DNA of 64,000 bases from a virus: positions 1 through 64,000 of the IMG/VR virus record IMGVR_UViG_3300035181_000401; one strand, written 5' to 3'. A program made the translations under genes and the position numbers. Within the stretch, counting starts at the first letter, position 1. Each line of letters begins with the position of its first letter. The notes beneath the pieces were generated by a model, which worked only from the letters and a program-made list of their open reading frames with translations, searched no databases and was not told the origin of the DNA. Shown here in pieces: positions 1-7,964 of the stretch.

Positions 1-24
1 CTTAACTGCTGGCACGAATTCAGT

Positions 25-100
25 TGGGGGTTAGCTCAGTTGGTAGAGCAACGGGTTTTGATCCCGTTGGTCGTAGGTTCGAGTCCTACACCCCTTGCCA
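25..100 (+). tRNA. tRNA-Gln (anticodon TTG)
   Basis: Cloverleaf with D arm at 34-49, anticodon stem ACGGG/CCCGT around a seven-base loop whose middle is TTG (58-60), T arm GTAGG/CCTAC with loop TTCGAGT, and an encoded CCA at 98-100. The first acceptor pair is weak (T-T), as is common in tRNA-Gln. It is the first of twelve clustered tRNA genes. Confidence 0.93.
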
Positions 101-106
101 AGATTT

Positions 107-183
107 GCCCTCATCGTCTAACTGGTTCAGGACGCCGGACTTTCAATCCGGGGATGCGAGTTCGATTCTCGCTGAGGGTGCCA
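107..183 (+). tRNA. tRNA-Glu (anticodon TTC)
   Basis: Acceptor GCCCTCA pairs with TGAGGGT, anticodon stem CCGGA/TCCGG holds loop CTTTCAA with anticodon TTC, the T arm has loop TTCGATT, and CCA is encoded at 181-183. Confidence 0.93.
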
Positions 184-438
184 AATTTGTCACTCGCCCG
201 AAACGAGAAACACGTGGCTGTGGAAACCGATGCATACGGACCACGGCAGTGAAAAGTCGGAATTGAAGTGTACGCAGAGGAAAGGCGTAGCACGCTCTCC
301 CCGCATCCGAGCCTGATTCGGTCGGCGAGGGTACAAGGCAAAGGGCTTTCTCGGGTGACAATCTTAGAGGACGTGGGTTCGGGCAACCGGGCCTACGAAG
401 TGACCTCCATCGGGGTGCAAAGCCCTGTCCAAACATTT
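184..438. other. gene-free stretch inside the tRNA cluster
   Basis: About 255 bases between tRNA-Glu and tRNA-Asp. I find no complete cloverleaf and no convincing reading frame with a ribosome binding site. A GGTTCGGGC motif near 377 recalls a T loop but its arms do not pair. It may hold a decayed tRNA or a small RNA; nothing can be assigned. Confidence 0.4.
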
Positions 439-514
439 GCCTCGTTAACTCAGCGGTCAGAGTGCTCCCCTGTCTAGGGAGAAGCCGCCAGTTCGATTCT
501 GGCACGGGGCGCCA
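439..514 (+). tRNA. tRNA-Asp (anticodon GTC)
   Basis: Acceptor GCCTCGT pairs with ACGGGGC, anticodon stem CTCCC/GGGAG with loop CTGTCTA (anticodon GTC), T loop TTCGATT, encoded CCA at 512-514. The next tRNA begins two bases later. Confidence 0.93.
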
Positions 515-515
515 T

Positions 516-589
516 CGGTTTCAAGCATTAAGGTGATGCAACTGGCTCTTACCCAGTAGAATGCGGTTCAATACCGTGGAGGCCGACCA
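516..589 (+). tRNA. tRNA-Lys (anticodon CTT)
   Basis: Acceptor CGGTTTC pairs with GAGGCCG, D arm GCAT/ATGC with GG in the loop, anticodon stem ACTGG/CCAGT with loop CTCTTAC (anticodon CTT), T loop TTCAATA, encoded CCA at 587-589. Confidence 0.9.
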
Positions 590-598
590 AAGATCAAT

Positions 599-677
599 TC
601 CGGTGAACCCGAGCAAGGTGCATGGGCCTGACTGTTAATCAGAGGTTAGGTTGGTTCGATTCCAACCTCCGGAGCCA
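599..677 (+). tRNA. tRNA-Asn (anticodon GTT)
   Basis: Acceptor TCCGGTG pairs with CTCCGGA apart from one T-T mismatch, anticodon loop CTGTTAA gives GTT, T arm GTTGG/CCAAC with loop TTCGATT, encoded CCA at 675-677. Position 8 is A instead of T and the D stem is only CCC/GGG, so the fold is somewhat irregular. Confidence 0.87.
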
Positions 678-683
678 AAATAC

Positions 684-770
684 GCGTGTCATGTTCCAAA
701 GGTGGGACAGGAGGCTGTAACCCTCCCGGCCTCTAGGCCATGCTAGGTTCGATCCCTAGGGCACGCACCA
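684..770 (+). tRNA. tRNA-Tyr (anticodon GTA)
   Basis: Acceptor GCGTGTC pairs with GGCACGC, anticodon stem GGAGG/CCTCC with loop CTGTAAC (GTA), a long variable arm as expected for bacterial tRNA-Tyr, T arm CTAGG/CCTAG, encoded CCA at 768-770. It is 87 bases long. Confidence 0.93.
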
Positions 771-842
771 AGTTTTCAAGGTGGGGACGTTAGAGGCTAG
801 TAAGTCCGGCCTCGGTCGAAAGACACTGTGCCACCACCTCTC

Positions 843-918
843 GGACGGGTAGCTCAGATAGTAGAGCACCGGATTGAAAATCCGGGTGTCGCTGGGGCAG
901 AGCCAGCCCCGTCCACCA
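843..918 (+). tRNA. tRNA-Phe (anticodon GAA) with abnormal elbow loops
   Basis: Acceptor GGACGGG pairs perfectly with CCCGTCC, anticodon stem CCGGA/TCCGG with loop TTGAAAA (GAA), encoded CCA at 916-918. The T stem GCTGG/CCAGC is intact but its loop is GGCAGAG, without the TTC found in every neighbour. The D loop AGATAGTA also lacks the GG pair. The two loops that normally dock together are thus both changed, so it may be non-functional, specially folded or doing another job. Confidence 0.85.
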
Positions 919-926
919 AAATTCAT

Positions 927-1003
927 GGGGTCGCATGTGCCAAGGGCGGCGAGGAAGGTTTGCACCTTTCCTGTGGTGAGTTCGATTCTCACCGGCTCCA
1001 CCA
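927..1003 (+). tRNA. tRNA-Ala (anticodon TGC)
   Basis: Acceptor GGGGTCG pairs with CGGCTCC (one G-T), anticodon stem GAAGG/CTTTC with loop TTTGCAC (TGC), T arm GTGAG/CTCAC with loop TTCGATT, encoded CCA at 1001-1003. Confidence 0.92.
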
Positions 1004-1010
1004 ATTCAGC

Positions 1011-1086
1011 GGGTGCCAATGTTCCAAGGCTGGCGAGCGAGGCTCCAAACCTTGCTGGCGCGGTTCGATTCCGTGGGTGCTTGCCA
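1011..1086 (+). tRNA. tRNA-Trp (anticodon CCA)
   Basis: D stem GTTC/GAGC, anticodon stem CGAGG/CCTTG with loop CTCCAAA (CCA), T arm CGCGG/CCGTG with loop TTCGATT, encoded CCA at 1084-1086. The acceptor stem relies on several G-T pairs. Confidence 0.88.
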
Positions 1087-1087
1087 A

Positions 1088-1175
1088 GGAAGAATGGCAG
1101 AGTGGTCTATTGCAGGACGGTGCTAACGTCCCGGGCGGCAACGCCCCGTAGGTTCGACTCCTACTTCTTCCGCCA
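1088..1175 (+). tRNA. tRNA-Ser (anticodon GCT)
   Basis: Acceptor GGAAGAA pairs with TTCTTCC, anticodon stem GGACG/CGTCC with loop GTGCTAA (GCT), a long variable arm typical of class II tRNAs, T arm GTAGG/CCTAC, encoded CCA at 1173-1175. Confidence 0.93.
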
Positions 1176-1180
1176 GATTT

Positions 1181-1257
1181 CAGGGTGTAATGTCAGTTGG
1201 TAGACGGCGAGCTTTGGAAGCTTGAGGCCGGTGGTTCGAGCCCACCCACCCTGACCA
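1181..1257 (+). tRNA. tRNA-Pro (anticodon TGG)
   Basis: Acceptor CAGGGTG pairs with CACCCTG, anticodon stem CGAGC/GCTTG with loop TTTGGAA (TGG), T loop TTCGAGC, encoded CCA at 1255-1257. Confidence 0.92.
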
Positions 1258-1267
1258 GATTTCTGTC

Positions 1268-1340
1268 GTGGCCCTAGTGTAATGGCGAGCACTCCGAGTT
1301 GTGACCTCGGCAGACGGGTTCGATTCCCACGGTCACCCCA
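1268..1340 (+). tRNA. tRNA-His (anticodon GTG), compact
   Basis: Anticodon stem CCGAG/CTCGG with loop TTGTGAC (GTG). The acceptor GTGGCC pairs with GGTCAC, followed by C and CCA (1338-1340), matching the C73 of tRNA-His. The T stem is short of two pairs, one acceptor base and position 9 appear to be missing, and a second CCA follows. The identity is clear although the fold is degenerate. Confidence 0.78.
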
Positions 1341-1460
1341 CCATTCACGTATCCTTTCCTCTGCACTTCGGTTTCTTCTTTCTCCTTGTCTGGAGTGCAG
1401 TGGTGAGTGTATTCCGCCCCGCCCGGTTCGCCGTCGCGGGGTGTTTCTTTTGGAGGTTTC

Positions 1461-2939
1461 ATGAGTGAACGTCCCGTCTTCGGGCCATGCAGCGAAAAGC
1501 AGCGACTCATTCTAACCGACGACACCACGGACGTGCTTCTTTGCGGCGGCGGGGCTGGCGGCGGTAAGTCGCACACCTGTCTTACAAAGGCGCTCAAGTT
1601 CATCAACGACCCGGCAGCCCGGGTCATCATCGTCCGTCGTTCCTATCCTATGCTGAAGCTTCCGGGGGGTCTGATTGACGAATCGAAGGGCATCTACAAG
1701 CACTTCAAGGGTAAGTTCCTCGTTCAGACATCGACGTGGGTCTTCCCGAACGGCGCGAGCATCCAGTTCGCCCCGATCCCTGAACCTGTGAGTGAGTGGC
1801 AGGGCCTTCAGGCCAGTCACATCCTCGTTGACGAAGCGGCTGAGTTCACTGAGGATGAAATCCTCTTCCTCATCTCCCGGCTTCGTGCGGTGCGTTACAA
1901 GGGCCACCTGAGCATCATCCTGACGTGCAACCCCTCCCGGGAGTCCTTCCTGTACGAGTGGGTCAAGTTCTCACTGGACGAAGCTACGGGTATCCCAATC
2001 GGCGGCACCGAAGATCGTGTTCGTTGGTTCATCAACGTCAGTGGTAAGGTTTACTGGGGTGAGAGCGTAGAAGAACTGTGGCAAGAGTACGGCACGAAGT
2101 TCGGCATGAATCGCGATCCCGCGAACGGCCCTATCAACTTCATGCCCAAGAGTTTCCGGTTCATTCCGCTCACGGTGTATGACAACCCCATCCTACTGAA
2201 GAACAATCCCGGCTATCTCGCCAACCTGCTGTCGCAGCCTCGCGTCAACCAGCTTCGTTACCTCCACGGCTCGTGGACGGCACGTGCTGAAGGCTCTGGC
2301 CGTTTCCGGCGTGAATGGGTGGAGATTGTGGATTACCCTCCCAACAACCCCATCTCCCGGGTTCGTTCGTGGGACTTGGCAGCTTCCGTTCCATCTGAGA
2401 CGAACCGCGATCCTGACTGGACGGCGGGTGTCAAGATGAGCCGTGCCAAGGACGGATTCTACTACGTAGAGGACGTGAACCGCTTCCGTAAGCTCGCGGA
2501 CGGGGTCATCAAGGAACTCGCAGCCACTGCCTACTCGGATGGACTGGAGGATTGCAAGGTGACGATCCCTCGCGATCCCGGCGCTGGCGGCAAGACTGCC
2601 AACGCCTTTCAGCTTCGACACCTTGCTGAGAACGGTGTGAACGCAACCTCGGTTGTCGTCTCCGGGCACTCTGGCAAGCTTGCACGATTCTCCCCTTTTT
2701 GTACGCTTGCCGAATCGGGGTTTGTACGGATCGTCCGAGGGGATTGGAATGAGGCTTGGCTGACGGAGCTTGAACTGTTCGAGGGTATCCGTGGACAGAA
2801 GGACGACCAAGTGGACGCCACGTCCGACGCCTTCAACACCCTCTCCCGTCAACTGAACCTTCCCAACTTCGCGGTCCCGAATTTGACACAACCTAGTCAA
2901 ATTCCTTACCATCCCGGCCAACTGCCCTTGACAAGTTAA
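1461..2939 (+). CDS. terL: terminase large subunit
   Basis: ATP-driven DNA packaging motor and nuclease, 492 residues. The ATPase half has a Walker A GGGAGGGKSH at residues 29-38 and a Walker B-like ILVDEAAEF near 120. The RNase H-like nuclease half begins near residue 300 (RVRSWDLAAS) and ends with DDQVDATSDAF near 447, which supplies acidic residues for metal binding. The start was placed at the ATG with GGAGG nine bases upstream, not at an upstream in-frame ATG that lacks a binding site. It is the first protein gene after the tRNA cluster and precedes the portal, the usual head-gene order. No small terminase subunit is seen in this window, so it may lie left of it. Confidence 0.96.
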   Translation: MSERPVFGPCSEKQRLILTDDTTDVLLCGGGAGGGKSHTCLTKALKFINDPAARVIIVRRSYPMLKLPGGLIDESKGIYKHFKGKFLVQTSTWVFPNGASIQFAPIPEPVSEWQGLQASHILVDEAAEFTEDEILFLISRLRAVRYKGHLSIILTCNPSRESFLYEWVKFSLDEATGIPIGGTEDRVRWFINVSGKVYWGESVEELWQEYGTKFGMNRDPANGPINFMPKSFRFIPLTVYDNPILLKNNPGYLANLLSQPRVNQLRYLHGSWTARAEGSGRFRREWVEIVDYPPNNPISRVRSWDLAASVPSETNRDPDWTAGVKMSRAKDGFYYVEDVNRFRKLADGVIKELAATAYSDGLEDCKVTIPRDPGAGGKTANAFQLRHLAENGVNATSVVVSGHSGKLARFSPFCTLAESGFVRIVRGDWNEAWLTELELFEGIRGQKDDQVDATSDAFNTLSRQLNLPNFAVPNLTQPSQIPYHPGQLPLTS

Positions 2940-2956
2940 GGGTTGTATGCTATAAT
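2928..2956 (+). promoter_or_regulatory. consensus sigma70-type promoter before portal
   Basis: TTGACA at 2928-2933, a 17-base spacer and TATAAT at 2951-2956, with TGC just before the -10 (extended -10). It begins inside the last codons of terL and would start transcription about 25 bases before the portal ATG. Both hexamers match the consensus fully. Confidence 0.85.
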
Positions 2957-2984
2957 TGCTTTCAACTGATAGGAGCAGCCATAT

Positions 2985-4505
2985 ATGCCTGAAGCGAGCA
3001 CGCCACAGGGCGTAGACTCCACGGCGGCTCTCCAGCCCGATCAGGACGCCATTATCCCACGCATGAAGCTTGGTGAGCAAGGTGTCCTCGGCCTGAAGAC
3101 GAGCAACCGACGAATTCTAGAAGAGGCGCAAGCCGCCTTCCGGTTCCCGGCCTTCATCCAGACTGTTAACGAGATGCGCAACAACCCCACGGTTGGTGCT
3201 GCAATGAACGTCTACCGGATGATGATTTCCCGCGTGAAGTGGGATATCGAACCCCCCGCGAACGCAACAGAAACAGACAAGGCGCGAGCCGCCATTATCA
3301 AGACGATGATGGACGATATGGACCACTCGTGGTCTACGTTCATTGAAAGCGTCATCCCGTATCTCGAATATGGGTTTGCCATCAACGAAAAGGTCTACCG
3401 TCGTCGCCTCAAGCGAAACGGTTCTAAGTTCGATGACGGCTTGATTGGCCTCAAGAAGCTCGCCCCTCGAAGCCAAGAAACCATTGGTGGTTGGTGCTTT
3501 AGCCCGGACGGTCAAGAACTGCTCGCGGTTGAACAGAACCTCCGATATGTCGAACATGCCTATCTCTTCGCAGACCGCTTTGACGAGCGGGGTATGCTGA
3601 AGATTGACCGGGAAAAGATTCTCCTGTTCACGGCGAGCCCTACCAAGGGTAACCCGGAAGGCAATTCGATCTACAAGAACATCTACCTTGCGTTCAAGCA
3701 ACTCGCGTTGCTCCAGAATCAAGAACTCCTTGGCATCACCAAGGACGTGCAAGGTATCCTGAAGATCGCGATTCCGCCTCGCTACCTCGACCCGAATGCT
3801 TCCCCGGAAGATCAAGCGGTCGTCGCAGCGTTCCAGCAGATCATCGACAACTACAACGCGGGCACTCAACGGGGTCTTCTGGTCCCGAACATGATTGACC
3901 CGGAGACGAAGCAACCGCTGTTCACCTACGACCTCATGGAGTCGAAGGGTCTGGCGAAGTACGACACGGAGAGCGTGATCCGTCGCCTTCAAGGTGACAT
4001 CCTCTCTGCCCTGTCGGTGGACGTTCTGAAGCTTGGCTCAGACGGTTCCGGCTCGTTCTCCCTCGCGGAACAGAAGTCGTCGGTGCTCGCGCTCGCCATC
4101 GACTACCGTCTTCGTGAAATTGCTGAGGTTCTGAACAACGACCTGATGCGGCAATTGTACGAGCTTAACGGCTGGGATGCAAGCAACACAGCAAAGTTTG
4201 TGTACGCGGACATCGAAGACGTGAGCCTCGAAGAGTTCTCGAAGGCCATTCAACGCATCTTCTCGACAAGCGCCATTGAAGTTGACCGAGACGTTCTGAA
4301 CCGTGTGCGTCAGATCATGGGTATCCCGCTCAAGCCGGATGACGAACCTGTGGACAAGGACAACCTCCCCGCCACTCTCACTGGGCAATCCAGTGGTGCA
4401 GGGGCCGGAATGGAGGTAGGCACGACTGGCGAGGGCACCGCAAAGAACCCCGCCAAGAACAGCAAGCAGAACAAGTCGGACAACAACGCCAACAACTCTG
4501 CGTAA
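2985..4505 (+). CDS. portal protein
   Basis: Forms the dodecameric ring at the head vertex through which DNA passes. 506 residues, resembling the DUF935 (Mu gp29-like) portal family in length and in its central region (AYLFADRFDERG, SPTKGNPEGNS, LKLGSDGSGSFSLAEQ). The C terminus is a low-complexity Gly/Asn/Lys tail from about residue 460. It has a TAGGAG binding site and its own strong promoter. Its place between terminase and protease supports the call. Confidence 0.92.
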   Translation: MPEASTPQGVDSTAALQPDQDAIIPRMKLGEQGVLGLKTSNRRILEEAQAAFRFPAFIQTVNEMRNNPTVGAAMNVYRMMISRVKWDIEPPANATETDKARAAIIKTMMDDMDHSWSTFIESVIPYLEYGFAINEKVYRRRLKRNGSKFDDGLIGLKKLAPRSQETIGGWCFSPDGQELLAVEQNLRYVEHAYLFADRFDERGMLKIDREKILLFTASPTKGNPEGNSIYKNIYLAFKQLALLQNQELLGITKDVQGILKIAIPPRYLDPNASPEDQAVVAAFQQIIDNYNAGTQRGLLVPNMIDPETKQPLFTYDLMESKGLAKYDTESVIRRLQGDILSALSVDVLKLGSDGSGSFSLAEQKSSVLALAIDYRLREIAEVLNNDLMRQLYELNGWDASNTAKFVYADIEDVSLEEFSKAIQRIFSTSAIEVDRDVLNRVRQIMGIPLKPDDEPVDKDNLPATLTGQSSGAGAGMEVGTTGEGTAKNPAKNSKQNKSDNNANNSA

Positions 4506-4516
4506 CAGGAACCCGA

Positions 4517-5395
4517 ATGCATCCTCACAGCCTTTATCGGCTGGCTTCGCGGGTTCACAACACACCTCACTTGATCGTCCCGGACGAGTTCCACTTCATC
4601 CTCAATTATCTGGATGCACGGAACTCTCCGCTCTTCGCTCCTACGTCTGTCCCTCTGGACGACGACAATCAGGAGTCGATGGACGACGACGTTGATCCCG
4701 GCCCGTCTCCCCTTGACGACGACACGAACCAGATTCCTGTCGTTTCCGTTGATGGCACCCTGACGTACAAGCCGGTCATGTCGATGTGCGGTGAAGTTGG
4801 AACCAGCTACCAAGCCCTCGTTGAAACCTTCGAGGAACTGGCTGAAGCCGGTCACAAGCTCATCGTTATGGAAGTCAGTTCGGGTGGCGGCGAAGCCTCT
4901 CACTGTTTCCAAGCTGCAAATGACATTCGTGCCATCTGCGACGACAACAACATCCAACTCATCGGCTACGCCGACACGATGGCGTGCTCCGCCGCCTACG
5001 CGTTGATCTGCGTGTGCGATGTAGTGATTGCCAATCCCTCTGCCTCGCTCGGTTCCATCGGCTGTGTCGTCTCTCTGCTCGACACCTCGAAGGCAATGGA
5101 GCAAGCGGGCCTGAAGCGCATCTTCATCACTTCCGGTGAGAACAAGGTGCCCTTCGATGCAGACGGCTCTTTCAAGGAATCGTTCCTTGAGGAAATTCAA
5201 GCTGACGTTGACCGGCTGAACGATGAGTTCACCGCACACGTGGCAGCCAATACCGGCATTGACGCGAAGATCATTCGCTCGTTTGAAGCTGGTGTCTTTG
5301 ACGCTGAAACCGCTGTGCAAAAGGGCCTCGCCAACGCCGTGATGACCAACAAGCAATTCGCGGCCTACGTCGCGTCACTCCAAGGAAACCAATGA
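4517..5395 (+). CDS. capsid maturation protease, S49 (SppA/ClpP-like)
   Basis: Serine protease that trims the scaffold and head proteins during maturation. 292 residues with the crotonase/ClpP-type fold signs of the S49 family: SSGGGEASHCFQAAN for the oxyanion region, MACSAAYAL with the likely nucleophile Ser158, and ITSGENK with the likely general-base Lys about 50 residues later. An acidic linker of Asp residues (about 55-75) precedes the domain. The gene overlaps the scaffold start by four bases (ATGA), a common coupling of protease and scaffold. Confidence 0.9.
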   Translation: MHPHSLYRLASRVHNTPHLIVPDEFHFILNYLDARNSPLFAPTSVPLDDDNQESMDDDVDPGPSPLDDDTNQIPVVSVDGTLTYKPVMSMCGEVGTSYQALVETFEELAEAGHKLIVMEVSSGGGEASHCFQAANDIRAICDDNNIQLIGYADTMACSAAYALICVCDVVIANPSASLGSIGCVVSLLDTSKAMEQAGLKRIFITSGENKVPFDADGSFKESFLEEIQADVDRLNDEFTAHVAANTGIDAKIIRSFEAGVFDAETAVQKGLANAVMTNKQFAAYVASLQGNQ

Positions 5396-5937
5396 AGCAA
5401 TCCATGCTGAAGACGCTTCTCGGCAAGTTTGGCGGCGAAGAAGTCGCTGCGCCCGAAGCTCTCACATCCCTCCAAGCCGAATTCGACGCGTTCAAGCTCG
5501 AAGCTTCGGCACAAACCGCTGAACTGTCCGCCGCGCTGGAAACTGCGCTGACTGCGGTCAAGGAAGCTGACGCTCGCGTCGCTGAACTTTCTGCTGCTGT
5601 GGAAGCCGCTGTTGCCGAGAAGGCTGCGATGGTTGCCAAGGCTGCTGAAGCCAAGGCGAATGCACGCAAGGAAAAGATCGTTGCTGCTGTCGGCACGGCC
5701 CGGGCTGACGCCCTGTTCGCTGCGACAAGCAATCTCGAAGATGCTGCTTTCGACAGCGTGATTGGTGCTCTTGTCACCAGCGCGTCGGCTGAAGCTTCCT
5801 CGAAGCTTTTCACCGAAGTCGGTGTGACGGGTGAACCCTCTCCCGCCCAAGCCGCTGCTCCTGCTGTCGAATCTGCGGAAATGAAGATTCTTCGCGAGAA
5901 GTACGCAGCCAGCGCAAACCAATCTCAGGGCGCTTGA
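5392..5937 (+). CDS. head scaffolding protein
   Basis: 181 residues, very rich in Ala, Glu and Lys, with a long predicted coiled coil at about 28-100 and a short basic C-terminal stretch. Such a composition, between the protease and the decoration and capsid genes, is typical of an internal scaffold that is cleaved and lost during head maturation. I see no sequence motif beyond this, so the role is inferred mainly from position and composition. Confidence 0.8.
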   Translation: MKQSMLKTLLGKFGGEEVAAPEALTSLQAEFDAFKLEASAQTAELSAALETALTAVKEADARVAELSAAVEAAVAEKAAMVAKAAEAKANARKEKIVAAVGTARADALFAATSNLEDAAFDSVIGALVTSASAEASSKLFTEVGVTGEPSPAQAAAPAVESAEMKILREKYAASANQSQGA

Positions 5938-5970
5938 GCCCATCTCCCTAGCTAGGAAAAAGGAAACACA

Positions 5971-6387
5971 ATGACTGTTCTCTCCACCGACACGACACGC
6001 CTGAGTGGCGTTGTCAAGATGGAATTCGAGCCGCAGAGCCAATACTGCCGCGAATCCATCATCATCAACGACATCGCTGCGACTCTTGCTGTGGGCACCG
6101 TGCTCGGCAAGGTTACGGGCACTGGCAAGTACAAGGTCTGCCAGACCAACGCTGTTGACGGTTCGCAGACCCCTGCTGCCATCTACATCGCTGACGGTCT
6201 TGGCCTGTCGGGTCCGCTGACGCTGGCTGCTGCGACTGACACCAAGGCAATCGTGCTCGCTCGCGGTCCTGCCATCGTCGCTGACATTGGCCTCGCTTTC
6301 GGCGCTGCCAACCAACCGACCGTCTCTGCGTGCAAGACAGCTTTCGCTGCTCTCGTGCCTCCGGTCCTCGTGGAAACGGGCCTGTAA
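5971..6387 (+). CDS. head decoration protein (lambda gpD-like)
   Basis: 138 residues. The segment AATLAVGTVLGKVTGTGKY resembles the N-terminal beta region of the lambda gpD decoration family, which trims and stabilises the expanded capsid. It has an AAAAAGGAA binding site and lies directly before the major capsid gene, where gpD-like genes are usually found. No catalytic features. Confidence 0.85.
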   Translation: MTVLSTDTTRLSGVVKMEFEPQSQYCRESIIINDIAATLAVGTVLGKVTGTGKYKVCQTNAVDGSQTPAAIYIADGLGLSGPLTLAAATDTKAIVLARGPAIVADIGLAFGAANQPTVSACKTAFAALVPPVLVETGL

Positions 6388-6427
6388 GCCCTGACCCCGA
6401 TCTAAACATCCACAAGGAACAATCACA

Positions 6428-7441
6428 ATGATTATCCGTAGTTTCTCGAACGGCTTTGAAGTCCAAGACTGGACTCAGGAAGTTTCGTTCATCCCGAACC
6501 AATGGGGCACGATCGGTCAACTGGGCCTCTTCGCTGAAGAACCTGTTGCTGAACACGTGGTCGTGTTCGAGGAAATCGACAAGGACGGCGCGCTTCTGCT
6601 CGACCGTGTGCGCGGTGACCGTGGCAACGTGGGCAAGGACTACAGCCGCAAGCTGCACACCTTCGCTGTGCCTCACTTCCCGTATGACGACTACATCAGC
6701 CCGCAAGACCTCCAAGGCAAGCGTGCTTATGGCTCGATGAACGTGGAAACGCTGGAACTGGTCCGCACTCGCAAGATGGAGCGCATTCGCCAGAACCACG
6801 CTTGGACGCTGGAATACGCCCGCGCCAAGGCCATCGTCGCAGGTACTGTGTACGCTCCGAACGGCACCGTGTCGCAAGACTGGAATGCTGAATTCGGCGT
6901 GACCCGCCTGACCGTGGACTTCACGCTCGGCACCTCGACGACCGACGTGATCGGCGCAATCGAACAGGGCACGGCCCGCATCCAAGACTACGCGTTTGGT
7001 GAAACCGTGACTGGCACCGTCGTGCTGACTTCGCCGGAATTCTTCGCGAAGCTCATCTCGCACGCCGCTGTGAAGACTGCCTACCAGTATTACATGGCTG
7101 GCAACCAGCAACCGCTGCGTGATCGCCTCGGTGGCTTCTCGATGCACCGCACTTTCGAGTTCGGCGGCACGAAGTTCATCGAAATGCGCGACACCTACGC
7201 GGGTCAGCGTCTCATCCCCACGGGTGAAGCGTACATGGTTCCGCTGGGCACGAGCACGACGTTCAAGACGTACTTCTCGCCTGCCAACCGTTTCGGTCTG
7301 GTGAACACGCTCGGCGAACAAGTGTACCTGTTCGAGACTCAGAACCTCAGCGGCACGCGCATCGACCTCGAATCCGAGTCGAACTTCGTGAACGCTCTCC
7401 TGCGTCCGAACCTCGTGGTCAAGTTCTTCTCGTCCAACTAA
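6428..7441 (+). CDS. major capsid protein (Phage_cap_E family)
   Basis: 337 residues, the usual length of the gpE-type major capsid family. Recognisable parts are the N-terminal RSFSNGFEVQDWTQEVSFIPN, the E-loop region DRVRGDRGNVGKDYSRK, and the C-terminal GEAYMVPLGTSTTFKTYF and LVNTLGEQVYLFE segments. It would form the hexamers and pentamers of the shell. Codon use is strongly biased to C- and G-ending codons, as expected for the most abundant protein. Two hairpin terminators follow at once. Confidence 0.93.
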   Translation: MIIRSFSNGFEVQDWTQEVSFIPNQWGTIGQLGLFAEEPVAEHVVVFEEIDKDGALLLDRVRGDRGNVGKDYSRKLHTFAVPHFPYDDYISPQDLQGKRAYGSMNVETLELVRTRKMERIRQNHAWTLEYARAKAIVAGTVYAPNGTVSQDWNAEFGVTRLTVDFTLGTSTTDVIGAIEQGTARIQDYAFGETVTGTVVLTSPEFFAKLISHAAVKTAYQYYMAGNQQPLRDRLGGFSMHRTFEFGGTKFIEMRDTYAGQRLIPTGEAYMVPLGTSTTFKTYFSPANRFGLVNTLGEQVYLFETQNLSGTRIDLESESNFVNALLRPNLVVKFFSSN

Positions 7442-7444
7442 TCT

Positions 7445-7504
7445 AGAGCCTTCGGGCTTTTGATTGGCGAAGCCCCTCCCTCCTGACGGGGAGGGGCTTT
7501 TCTC
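7445..7504 (+). terminator. tandem terminators after the major capsid gene
   Basis: First a small hairpin AGCC-TTCG-GGCT followed by TTTT (7445-7461), then a strong one with a ten-pair stem, AGCCCCTCCC (7471-7480) against GGGAGGGGCT (7489-7498), followed by TTTTC. They could end or reduce transcription after the highly expressed capsid gene. Confidence 0.85.
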
Positions 7505-7520
7505 GTTTAGGGGAAAACCA

Positions 7521-7955
7521 ATGTCTCAATCTCCCACGCTGAAGATGTTCGACCTTGGCACGACGCCTGCGACATTCGCTGAGGGCAGCATTCCCGCTGA
7601 CCTGAACGGTGTCCCGCTGTTTGCCACGAACAACCTTCACGCCCTCTCTGCTGCGAATACGAACGCTGCAAACGTCAAGGCACAAGCCGGGCGTGTGTTC
7701 GTCATCAACGCGATCAACACGGTGGCTTCGATCCGGTATCTGAAGCTCTACAACAAGGCGACGGCTCCCGCTCCTGCGTCTGACACGCCCCTGAAGACAT
7801 ACCAGATTCCGGCATCCGGCACTCTCAGTGTTTCGATTCCGAACGGCATCGGCTTCTCGAACGGCATCGGCATCGCTGTCGTGGCGGGTATCGCTGACAA
7901 CGACGCTACCGCGATTGGTGCTGGCGACATCCTGCTCGACCTCAGCTACGCGTAA
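7521..7955 (+). CDS. probable structural protein
   Basis: 144 residues with alternating hydrophobic beta-like segments (INAINTVASIRYLKLYNKAT, IPNGIGFSNGIGIAVVAG). Similar small proteins next to capsid genes are annotated as head or virion structural proteins in other phages, and I recall the motif RYLKLYNKATAP from such proteins. The start is the ATG after AGGGGAAAACC; a longer in-frame version would run through the terminator. The exact role is unknown. Confidence 0.7.
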   Translation: MSQSPTLKMFDLGTTPATFAEGSIPADLNGVPLFATNNLHALSAANTNAANVKAQAGRVFVINAINTVASIRYLKLYNKATAPAPASDTPLKTYQIPASGTLSVSIPNGIGFSNGIGIAVVAGIADNDATAIGAGDILLDLSYA

Positions 7956-7964
7956 AGGATTCCA

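Noticed and set aside
771-842. Possible extra tRNA between tRNA-Tyr and tRNA-Phe
   Set aside because: A GCCACCA-like end exists, but only about 57 bases with a broken acceptor stem and no anticodon or T arm could be folded.
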